Under the pieces are notes generated by a model. It saw only the letters and a program-made list of their open reading frames with translations, ran no database searches and was not told the DNA's origin. Position numbers and translations under genes: made by a program. This document shows positions 1-4,567 of a stretch of 6,133 nt of DNA, in pieces. The stretch spans positions 1 through 6,133 of the forward strand of contig JAJZQK010000226.1 of assembly GCA_021847625.1 (NCBI GenBank). The letters run 5' to 3'. The stretch comes from Chloroflexota bacterium (GTDB lineage: Bacteria > Chloroflexota > FW602-bin22 > JAMCYS01). Position 1 is the first letter of the stretch; every line of letters starts with the position of its first letter.

Positions 1-179
1 CGACCGGCGGCGTCAGTCTAGAGAACACCCCCGACTTCATCCGCGCCGGGGCGGCAGCAGTGGCGGTCGGCAGCAACCTCGTGCGCACCGACGACATCGC
101 CGCCGGTCGCTTCTCCGCCCTCACCGAACGGGCGGAGAAGTTCGTGGCCGCCGTCAGGTCGGCCCGCCAGAAGGCGTGA
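1..179 (+). CDS. eda: 2-dehydro-3-deoxyphosphogluconate (KDPG/KHG) aldolase, C-terminal part
   Basis: The reading frame enters at base 3 and ends at TGA 177-179, giving the last 58 residues; the start lies outside the window. The segment begins TGGVSLENTPDFIRAG and continues AAAVAVGSNLV. This matches the end of the class I KDPG/KHG aldolase TIM barrel, where the TGG(V/I) loop and the later G-S pair bind the substrate phosphate. The Schiff-base lysine would lie upstream and cannot be seen. The family cleaves 2-keto-3-deoxy-6-phosphogluconate to pyruvate and glyceraldehyde 3-phosphate in the cytoplasm (Entner-Doudoroff or uronate catabolism). The tail after the barrel is a short charged helix ending RSARQKA. 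A strong hairpin follows 41 bases after the stop, so this is the last gene of its transcript. Related barrel enzymes that also act on keto-deoxy sugar acids cannot be excluded from the tail alone. Confidence 0.8.
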   Translation, partial: TGGVSLENTPDFIRAGAAAVAVGSNLVRTDDIAAGRFSALTERAEKFVAAVRSARQKA

Positions 180-220
180 GGTAAGCCGGTCGCCGCTGGC
201 ACGTACCCTGCAAGATAGGA

Positions 221-256
221 AACGCAGACGGTCTTCGGATCGTCTGCGTTCTGCTT
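221..256 (+). terminator. Intrinsic-terminator-like hairpin with UUCG tetraloop
   Basis: AACGCAGACG (221-230) pairs perfectly with CGTCTGCGTT (241-250). Inside, G231-T240 (wobble), T232-A239 and C233-G238 continue the stem, closing on the extra-stable C(TTCG)G tetraloop. The total is 13 pairs without a bulge. The downstream tract (CTGCTTTCCC) is only weakly T-rich. The hairpin sits between the aldolase gene and the convergent leftward operon. The stem is clear; termination is inferred, and on the minus strand the following bases (TCCTATCTTG) are also moderately T-rich, so it may work in both directions. Confidence 0.7.
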
Positions 257-364
257 TCCCGCCTGCCCCGGCGGGAAGGTTTGCGAGGGGCGGTGTCCGG
301 AAGGCGAGCGTGGACTAGTCGTGCCGGGGGTACGGCGCGCGGAGCGTCAACGCTCATTAGCAAA

Positions 365-391
365 GGCCCGACCGCGTTTGCACCGCGGGCC
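365..391 (-). terminator. Weak terminator candidate for the leftward operon
   Basis: GGCCCG (365-370) and CGGGCC (386-391) form a 6-bp GC stem around a 15-base loop. Read on the minus strand, it is followed directly by TTTG. It lies 50 bases beyond the stop of the 209-aa gene. The short T tract and large loop make this only a candidate; the UUCG hairpin further on could serve instead. Confidence 0.3.
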
Positions 392-440
392 GCACTTAGT
401 TAACAGGGTCGCGCCCAGCGCCGCGGCACCGTCCCTACTC

Positions 441-1070
441 TCACGCCATCTCGACGGCCTTCGCCAGCAGCTCCTCCGCCCGGTCGACGTTGAACGCCCC
501 GCAGACGCAGGGCCGCGCCAGATAGCGGGCCGCCTGCCTCGGCGTCAGTTTGCCCATCTTCACCCAGTCGATCATCTTGCGGGCGTGGTTGTGTGAAATC
601 ATGCCGTGACCACACATGGTCGTCAGCTCCAGGATCTGGCGGGTTGGTAGCCGCTCCGTGCGTCCCAGTATGCCCAGCGAGTGCTCTATGCTGTGGCGTA
701 CGATGCCCTGCGACCGCAGTATCTCGTCCACCTCGTCGGCGAGGCCGCTGATGTTGACGGAAATGCCGAGGTCCGCCTCCTTCAGTTTGCCCACCAGCCG
801 GCGCAGCGCCTCCGGGTCGCTGAAGGTGGCGGCGACGGTCGTCGCCTCGTCGGTGATGCTGTTCACCAGGTCTTCGACGCTGGCGACCGTGTACATATTC
901 TTGCCGGCCGTGCCGACGTTCACCGGGCCCTCTTCCAGGGCCAGGCGGAGGAAGCGGCGGACCTTCTCCCCCGAGCCCTCGCGGTTGATGCCCTTGGCCG
1001 GATGGAGGAAGATGATGTAGTCGCGCGAGAGGCTCTCGCGGGTGCCCTGTCTGTGCAGCGTGTTGGTCAT
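441..1070 (-). CDS. Uncharacterised 209-aa protein with Cys/His motifs, second gene of Fe-S operon
   Basis: I do not recognise this family. The preferred start is ATG 1068-1070 (MTNTLHRQ), one base after the upstream gene's stop. It has AGGGAG just ahead of it, overlapping that stop; an upstream GTG start at 1091 would overlap the neighbour by 20 bases and lacks this site. The protein is soluble, with no signal peptide or membrane segment. Residues 15-150 look like an alpha/beta domain (DYIIFLHPAKG at 17-27; ADLGISVNISG at 99-109). A Cys/His cluster follows in TMCGHGMISHNHA (C153, H155, H160, H162), and then CVCGAFN (C188, C190) near the C-terminus. Such spacing suits a metal or Fe-S site, but this is inference. 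RAEELLAKA ends the protein in a helix. Tight coupling to the 4Fe-4S gene upstream suggests the two products act together, possibly in a redox complex or in binding a thiolated or metal-containing substrate. Confidence 0.8.
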   Translation of the reverse strand: MTNTLHRQGTRESLSRDYIIFLHPAKGINREGSGEKVRRFLRLALEEGPVNVGTAGKNMYTVASVEDLVNSITDEATTVAATFSDPEALRRLVGKLKEADLGISVNISGLADEVDEILRSQGIVRHSIEHSLGILGRTERLPTRQILELTTMCGHGMISHNHARKMIDWVKMGKLTPRQAARYLARPCVCGAFNVDRAEELLAKAVEMA

Positions 1071-1071
1071 T

Positions 1072-1914
1072 TCACTCCCTCCCGGCCGCACCGGCCGCCG
1101 CGGGCTCGCGCTTCTCTTCGAACAGCGGCCTGCCGAGGCCGAGGTTGGTCTTCGTATTCAAGGAGAGCGAGAAGCCGGCCTCCGCCAGCAGGTCGGCGTA
1201 GGGCACCGAGCCGTCCGGCCCGCAGCGGGCCGACACCCCGGCGCTGATGACCGTCTCTATCTCCCCCGCCACCTGCCGCAGGGCCTGCAACACCTCGACG
1301 ACGTGCGCGAGGTCGGTGCGGCACTCGATGATGGCCGACATCACCTTCTCGTCGAGAGCGTCCTCGCGGATGCTGCCCACCCGCGGGTCCGTCATCAGGT
1401 GCGTGACCGGGTTGTTGGCCTCGAACCTGACGCCCGCCCGGGCCAGCGCCTTGGCTACCTTCGCCAGGTCGCGGAAGCGCGTGCCGAGCCCGGGGCGGCC
1501 CAGCTCGACGACGAGGCCGATATCGCCTTCCCGCAGGCGGCCGCTGACGTCGTTGCTCTTGATCTCCGCGGTGCCGCGGCCGCCGATGCCGGTGGACGGG
1601 TGCTTGACCGTGGGGTCGCTGAACTGGGCCCGCAGCGAACGCGGCCACTCGAGAACGGGAGGCGTCAGGGCACCGGTGGGGCAGACGTCGGGAGGGGCAT
1701 CGTGGGCCAGCCGCAACCGCTGCAGGCCCCAGCGCACGGTCCGCACCAACGTCGGGTTCAGCCCCTCGTTGCGCAGGGTACGATAGCAGGTATTGCACTC
1801 CACGCACTCGTCCTCGTTCACCTGGGCGCGCCCGTCGACGACGGAAATGACGCCCATCGTGCAGACCGGCACGCAGTTGCCGCAGCCGACGCACTTATGC
1901 ATGTCTATCTTCAT
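1072..1914 (-). CDS. Dicluster 4Fe-4S ferredoxin-domain protein with unknown C-terminal domain
   Basis: The 280-aa product starts MKIDMHKCVGCGNC. The first motif is C8-x2-C11-x2-C14-x3-C18 and the second is C37-x2-C40-x2-C43, with the final cysteine in CPTGA at C78. By analogy with bacterial 2[4Fe-4S] ferredoxins, C8/C11/C14/C78 and C18/C37/C40/C43 would each hold a cluster. The 34 residues between C43 and C78 replace the usual three, giving a basic helical insert rich in Arg and Leu. Residues about 105-265 form a second domain that I do not recognise, opening with GIGGRGTAEIKSNDVSGR (109-126) and containing DIGLVVELGRPGLGTRF (131-147) and VISAGVSARCG (222-232). The tail is low-complexity Ala/Gly/Glu. 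It is cytoplasmic, with no signal peptide. A GGGAGGAG ribosome site lies at 1927-1934, rather far (12 bases) from the ATG. It is the first gene of a two-gene operon. The role is probably electron transfer to, or redox sensing for, the partner; the substrate is unknown. Confidence 0.85.
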   Translation of the reverse strand: MKIDMHKCVGCGNCVPVCTMGVISVVDGRAQVNEDECVECNTCYRTLRNEGLNPTLVRTVRWGLQRLRLAHDAPPDVCPTGALTPPVLEWPRSLRAQFSDPTVKHPSTGIGGRGTAEIKSNDVSGRLREGDIGLVVELGRPGLGTRFRDLAKVAKALARAGVRFEANNPVTHLMTDPRVGSIREDALDEKVMSAIIECRTDLAHVVEVLQALRQVAGEIETVISAGVSARCGPDGSVPYADLLAEAGFSLSLNTKTNLGLGRPLFEEKREPAAAGAAGRE

Positions 1915-1934
1915 CGAGCCATTACACTCCTCCC
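1911..1934 (-). promoter_or_regulatory. Ribosome site and 3-codon leader ORF overlapping the Fe-S gene start
   Basis: On the minus strand GGGAGGAG (1934-1927) is followed after TGTA by ATG GCT CGA TGA (1922-1911). The TGA of this mini-ORF overlaps the ATG of the Fe-S protein gene as ATGA. The Shine-Dalgarno is 4 bases from the first ATG and 12 from the real one. Ribosomes could therefore load on the mini-ORF and reinitiate at the gene. The sequence is direct; the coupling is inferred and could be coincidence. Confidence 0.35.
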
Positions 1935-1972
1935 GACCATCCGACCGGCCCGCCGGGCCCGCGTTTCCGCGT

Positions 1973-2001
1973 ATGATACACGATCCGCCGGTGGTTGCCT
2001 A
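1973..2001 (-). promoter_or_regulatory. Candidate sigma-70 promoter for the Fe-S operon
   Basis: On the minus strand TAGGCA (2001-1996) and TATCAT (1978-1973) are separated by 17 bases. The first matches four of six positions of TTGACA and the second five of six of TATAAT. Transcription would start near 1966, leaving about 50 bases of leader with a GC hairpin (GGCCC 1947-1951 with GGGCC 1955-1959). No other comparable pair was seen close to the gene, but a match of this quality can arise by chance. Confidence 0.4.
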
Positions 2002-2180
2002 CCCAGGGCCATCCCTATTTGCCACAGGGCTAATTGCTGAGCGTAGGTGCGTCTGGCTCGCACGGCTCCCAGATCGGATAGGCGTTCGGCGAAGATCCGC
2101 CGGGGGCAAGCCTTGTTCCTGCAGCAGAAGCGGCGTACCCGCACGCGCAGGGCTCAGCTTGACATCCGACCTCTTAGCCG
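2001..2180 (-). pseudogene. ISL3-family transposase remnant (N-terminal zinc-finger region)
   Basis: The minus-strand frame from about 2156 to 2001 reads LRVRVRRFCCRNKACPRR and then IFAERLSDLGAVRARRTY, ending around IGMALG. ISL3-family transposases carry the same block near the N-terminus (RRFxCxNxxCxRRIFxERL, then ARRT and a (G/A)xALG stretch). The C-x4-C half of the zinc finger is intact (CRNKAC). Upstream of this block the frame hits TGA. The preceding residues typical of the family (a G-x-x-V-x-L-x-type strand, here KRSDVKLS) appear in the neighbouring frame near 2155-2180, implying a 1-base shift at CCCT. Family similarity stops after about residue 48; the helix-turn-helix, catalytic DDE domain and terminal inverted repeats are absent. 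It is an old IS fragment, not a functional gene; its remaining frame runs down to the start of the Fe-S gene. Confidence 0.65.
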
Positions 2181-2187
2181 GTACAGT
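2159..2187 (+). promoter_or_regulatory. Strong sigma-70 promoter candidate for the solute-binding protein gene
   Basis: A perfect TTGACA (2159-2164) is followed after 17 bases by TACAGT (2182-2187), which keeps the first two, fourth and last positions of TATAAT. The predicted start is near 2194, giving a leader of roughly 215 bases before the ATG at 2412. The -35 box lies inside the transposase remnant, so part of this promoter derives from IS sequence. Confidence 0.55.
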
Positions 2188-2194
2188 GGTATTT

Positions 2195-2411
2195 GTCTGA
2201 TAAGCGGCTAGGCCCGTGAAATGATAGGAAGGATGAGCCACTGTGGGTATCCTGCCCGGCCCTGCCATGATTAGGGAGGAGGGGAGCCGCGTCGTTCACG
2301 CTGAAGACCCGACGCTGGGCGAGGCAGATCTTCGGCCGAGGGGTAGCATCCCAGCTGCTGCTTGGTACCCACGCCCTCAGGTATGGAGAAGTTGGAAAGG
2401 AGAAGGTGATC
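2195..2411 (+). other. Long untranslated leader before the solute-binding protein gene
   Basis: Between the promoter candidate and the start codon there is no supported gene. A 6-bp stem can form between GCGTCG (2289-2294) and CGACGC (2310-2315), and there is a short palindrome TCGGCCGA near 2332-2339. I could not match the leader to a known riboswitch or T-box and see no poly-T attenuator. AGGAG at 2398-2402, 9 bases before ATG 2412, is a good ribosome binding site and decides that start over GTG 2406. Confidence 0.4.
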
Positions 2412-4079
2412 ATGGCAAGACGATTGGCCCGACGGCAGTTTCTGCTGGCGGCTGGGGCCGGGGCTTCTGCCCTGCTGCTCTCGGCCTGCGCCCAGCCCGC
2501 CGCCGAGCCCACGAAGGCTCCCGCGGCACCGGCAGCTGCCCCCACGAAGGCTGCGGCCGCCGCACCTGCCGCCACGCAGACCACGGCGCCGGCAGCTACC
2601 AAGCCAGCGCCTACGCCGGCCCCGGCAGGGCCGAAGAAGGGTGGCACGATGACCCTCGCGCGCACCTATTCGATGACGCACTTCAGCGGCGTTTGGTTCA
2701 CTCGCGCCAACCAACCGTTCATCCGCGCCCTCTACAACACGCTCATCCGGCTGGACAAGGACTTCGAGCCTCAACCGGAGCTGGCCGAGTCGTGGGAGTT
2801 CTCGCCTGACGGCACCACCATCACTTTGAAGCTGCGCCAGGGGGTGAAGTTCCACAGCGGCGAGGAGTTCACCTCGGAGAACGTCAAGGTCTCCCTGGAC
2901 TTCGGCGTCAGCGAAAGCCAGACCCAGGGCTCGCAGCTGCGCCAGCTGTACCGGACGGTCAAAGAAGTAAAGATGCCGGACAAGTACACGGTGCAGCTGT
3001 CGTCGGACAAGCCCAACGCGATGATCTGGGACATCCTGGACACGCTGGCGATGTTCGACAAGACTAGGGTCGACCAGCTGGCCAAGACCGACGCCGGCAG
3101 CGGGCCCTTCATGGTTACAAGCTATACGCCGAATGCCGAAGTGGTCACGAAGCCCTTTCCCGATTACTGGGACAAGACCAAGCCCTACCTGGACTCTTAC
3201 GTGATCAAGCAGATCCCCGACGCGTCGGCGATGGTCATCAACCTGGAGAGCAACGCCCTGGACGCCGCCGACGCCGTGCCCTTCCTGGACGTGGTGCGCC
3301 TGCAGAAGCAGCCGGGCTACGCCTTCTTCAAGCCCTACGCGCCTTCAGTCATGTACCATGTGTGCTTCAACCCGGAGCGCAAGCCCTTCGACAACAAGAA
3401 GGTGCGGCAGGCGATGAACTACGCCATCGACCGCGCGCGCTTCTGCCGCACGTCGCTGCAGGGGCTTTCCGAGCCCACCTGCCTGATGTTCCCCAAGAAC
3501 TCCTGGGCCGGCAATCCCGACCTGGACAACACGTACACCTTCAACCTCGACAAGGCCAAGCAACTGCTGACCGAGGCCGGCCTGGGCAACGGCTTCGAAA
3601 CCAGCATCCTCTGCTCCAAGCAGGCACAACCCGGGATGCTTGATCTGGCGCAGATCATGCAGGCCGACCTGGCGAAGATCGGCGTCAAAGCCACGATAGC
3701 CGACGTGGAGTCGACCGCTTACAACAACCAGTGGCGGGTGAGTAACTGGGACATCGTGGTGCACACCTACGGGCGCTACAACCGCGACCCAGGCACTATG
3801 CTCCAGGGCGCCGTCGCCTGGTACACCAAGAGCGAGGGCGGCCCGCCGCTCTTCGAGTCCGACGACTTCGTCAAGTGGCGCGACGAGGCTCGGTCCACCC
3901 TTGACCGCAAGGTGCGCAAGGAGCTGTACCGCAAGATCGAAATGCTACACCTGGACGAAAGCTGGTCGGCGCAGGTGGCTGGCCAGGACGCCTACGCCGT
4001 CGCGCACGACTATGTGAAGGACTTCGAACTGACTGCCGAGGGCTCTCCGTTCATGGACAACGTCTGGCTGAACAAGTAG
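2412..4079 (+). CDS. ABC transporter solute-binding lipoprotein, family 5 (peptide/nickel/DppA-like)
   Basis: The 555-aa product starts at ATG 2412, preceded by AGGAG at 9 bases. The N-terminus MARRLARRQFLLAAGAG has a twin-arginine-like RRQFL motif, followed by a hydrophobic stretch and the lipobox LLLSAC, so the mature protein should be lipidated on C26. Residues 27-76 are an Ala/Pro/Thr/Lys tether (PTKAPAAP and similar). From about G77 the SBP_bac_5 fold begins: LYNTLIRLDKDFEPQPELAESWE (108-130), then the signature LRQGVKFHSGEEFTSENV (141-158), with MNYAIDRARF and later ADLAKIGVKATI-type segments. Length fits the family. Such proteins deliver oligopeptides, opines, nickel or sugars to an ABC importer; the ligand cannot be told from sequence. 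No permease or ATPase gene follows: the next gene is convergent. It therefore either pairs with a transporter encoded elsewhere or is a stand-alone receptor. Confidence 0.93.
   Translation: MARRLARRQFLLAAGAGASALLLSACAQPAAEPTKAPAAPAAAPTKAAAAAPAATQTTAPAATKPAPTPAPAGPKKGGTMTLARTYSMTHFSGVWFTRANQPFIRALYNTLIRLDKDFEPQPELAESWEFSPDGTTITLKLRQGVKFHSGEEFTSENVKVSLDFGVSESQTQGSQLRQLYRTVKEVKMPDKYTVQLSSDKPNAMIWDILDTLAMFDKTRVDQLAKTDAGSGPFMVTSYTPNAEVVTKPFPDYWDKTKPYLDSYVIKQIPDASAMVINLESNALDAADAVPFLDVVRLQKQPGYAFFKPYAPSVMYHVCFNPERKPFDNKKVRQAMNYAIDRARFCRTSLQGLSEPTCLMFPKNSWAGNPDLDNTYTFNLDKAKQLLTEAGLGNGFETSILCSKQAQPGMLDLAQIMQADLAKIGVKATIADVESTAYNNQWRVSNWDIVVHTYGRYNRDPGTMLQGAVAWYTKSEGGPPLFESDDFVKWRDEARSTLDRKVRKELYRKIEMLHLDESWSAQVAGQDAYAVAHDYVKDFELTAEGSPFMDNVWLNK
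2508..2624 (+). repeat. Low-complexity Ala/Pro-rich tether coding region
   Basis: This in-frame, repetitive stretch encodes the linker after the lipobox. CCCACGAAGGCT occurs at 2508-2519 and again at 2541-2552, 33 bases (11 codons) apart, and related CACCGGCAGCT/GCGCCGGCAGCT units recur. It encodes repeated PTKA/APAA blocks. Slippage or unit duplication could change tether length without breaking the frame. Confidence 0.6.
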
Positions 4080-4134
4080 CCGGCGTCTCTGCGGCAGCGG
4101 CGAAAGGGCGGGCGACCAGTCGCCTAGAGTACGA

Positions 4135-4169
4135 CCCTCACCCTAACCCTCTCCCTTCCAGGGAGAGGG
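4135..4169. repeat. REP-like CCCTCTCCCT/AGGGAGAGGG palindromic repeat
   Basis: After CCCTCACCCTAA comes CCCTCTCCCT (4147-4156), a TCC loop, then AGGGAGAGGG (4160-4169): a perfect 10-bp stem with a 3-base loop. The CCCTCACCC...CTCTCCC layout resembles intergenic REP-like palindromes scattered in many high-GC bacterial genomes. It lies 67 bases past the stop of the solute-binding protein gene and may stabilise the 3' end or aid termination. Confidence 0.65.
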
Positions 4170-4237
4170 AACCCTAGCTCGCCTGGTCGTCGACAAGACT
4201 GGCGCCCTGCCTCCGCACCTGGCAGGCGACCAAGCTT

Positions 4238-4261
4238 TAGCGTGGGGGCTTGTCCCCCGCG
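4238..4261 (+). repeat. 24-bp palindromic repeat, copy A
   Basis: TAGCGTGGGGGCTTGT followed by CCCCCGCG. It can fold on itself (CGTGGGGG with CCCCCGCG around a CTTGT loop, one T-G wobble). It is 22 of 24 bases identical to the reverse complement of copy B at 4419-4442. Confidence 0.7.
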
Positions 4262-4279
4262 GTCCGGCCGGGCAGGCGC

Positions 4280-4293
4280 TTGGCCCGGGCCAA
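4280..4293. repeat. 14-bp perfect palindrome
   Basis: TTGGCCCGGGCCAA is exactly self-complementary. It lies between the two copies of the 24-bp repeat and could be a dimeric protein site or part of a larger folded element; no function is supported. Confidence 0.5.
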
Positions 4294-4418
4294 CCCATTT
4301 CCCCGACCACCCTCAGGCATGGCCGGGGGATTCGGTCCCGACCAAGCCCGCGCGTCGTGGGAGTGAACGACCAGCCTTTGCAGGAACGGCGATAGGCCGG
4401 GGAGAGCTGGAGAGACAG

Positions 4419-4442
4419 CGCGGGGGACAAGCTCCCGCGCTA
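4419..4442 (-). repeat. 24-bp palindromic repeat, copy B (inverted)
   Basis: Read on the minus strand: TAGCGCGGGAGCTTGT followed by CCCCCGCG, differing from copy A at two positions. On the plus strand AGCGCGGG (4417-4424) pairs with CCCGCGCT (4434-4441), extended inside by one G-T and one G-C pair, leaving an ACAAG loop. The pair bounds a 205-bp segment. Confidence 0.7.
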
Positions 4443-4476
4443 CAGGCTGCTCTACGCCCTCCGCGGTAAGTCCAGT

Positions 4477-4501
4477 CACTCATCACTCATTACTCATCAC
4501 T
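4477..4501. repeat. CACTCAT heptamer tandem array, about 3.6 units
   Basis: CACTCAT (4477-4483), CACTCAT (4484-4490), TACTCAT (4491-4497) and CACT (4498-4501). It is a short tandem array near the 3' end of the sulfatase-like gene, in locally AT-richer sequence than its surroundings. Similar CATCACTCATTACTCAT strings are common intergenic debris in bacterial genomes. Confidence 0.6.
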
Positions 4502-4567
4502 TCGTAGATGAGCCGGCAGCCGGTGCCTCTGCCGAACAGCCGTGCAGCTAATCTAGGCCAGGACGAA

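Larger units (their letters stand above)
4080..4567. other. Gene-free intergenic region between convergent genes, rich in repeats
   Basis: No ORF here has recognisable content or coding character. The 488 bases hold a short palindrome (GGCGAC/GTCGCC, 4111-4124), a CCCTCTCCCT hairpin, an inverted pair of 24-bp repeats, a 14-bp perfect palindrome and a CACTCAT heptamer array, each listed separately. No T-rich intrinsic terminator is evident for either flanking gene; the hairpins may do this job. Confidence 0.7.

Noticed and set aside
1071..1091. Upstream GTG start for the 209-aa gene, giving 216 aa
   Set aside because: It would overlap the Fe-S gene by 20 bases; ATG at 1070 has AGGGAG at a suitable place and fits the tight operon spacing.
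1042..2040. A 332-aa plus-strand open frame opposite the Fe-S operon
   Set aside because: It lies antisense to two well-supported genes; its composition (Arg, Ala, Gly, Asp, His rich) is that of a high-GC shadow frame and it has no domain motif.
1911..2144. 77-aa minus-strand frame as an intact small zinc-finger gene
   Set aside because: The N-terminal half matches ISL3 transposase and the rest is unrelated read-through; there is an upstream in-frame stop and evidence of frameshift, so it is a remnant.
2195..2411. Riboswitch or T-box in the leader
   Set aside because: Only short stems were found; no conserved core of a known class could be recognised by eye.
2243..2809. A 188-aa plus-strand frame starting before the solute-binding protein gene
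   Set aside because: It runs out of frame into the lipoprotein gene, whose signal peptide, lipobox and family motifs are convincing; no ribosome site or motif supports the alternative.
4242..4479. Small ORFs of 75-95 aa on both strands in the intergenic region
   Set aside because: They run across palindromic repeats, lack ribosome sites and motifs, and have skewed Pro/Arg/Gly composition typical of chance frames in GC-rich DNA.
4477..4501. CRISPR-like or iteron array from the CACTCAT repeats
   Set aside because: Units are 7 bases with no spacers and fewer than four copies; there is no replication or cas gene nearby.
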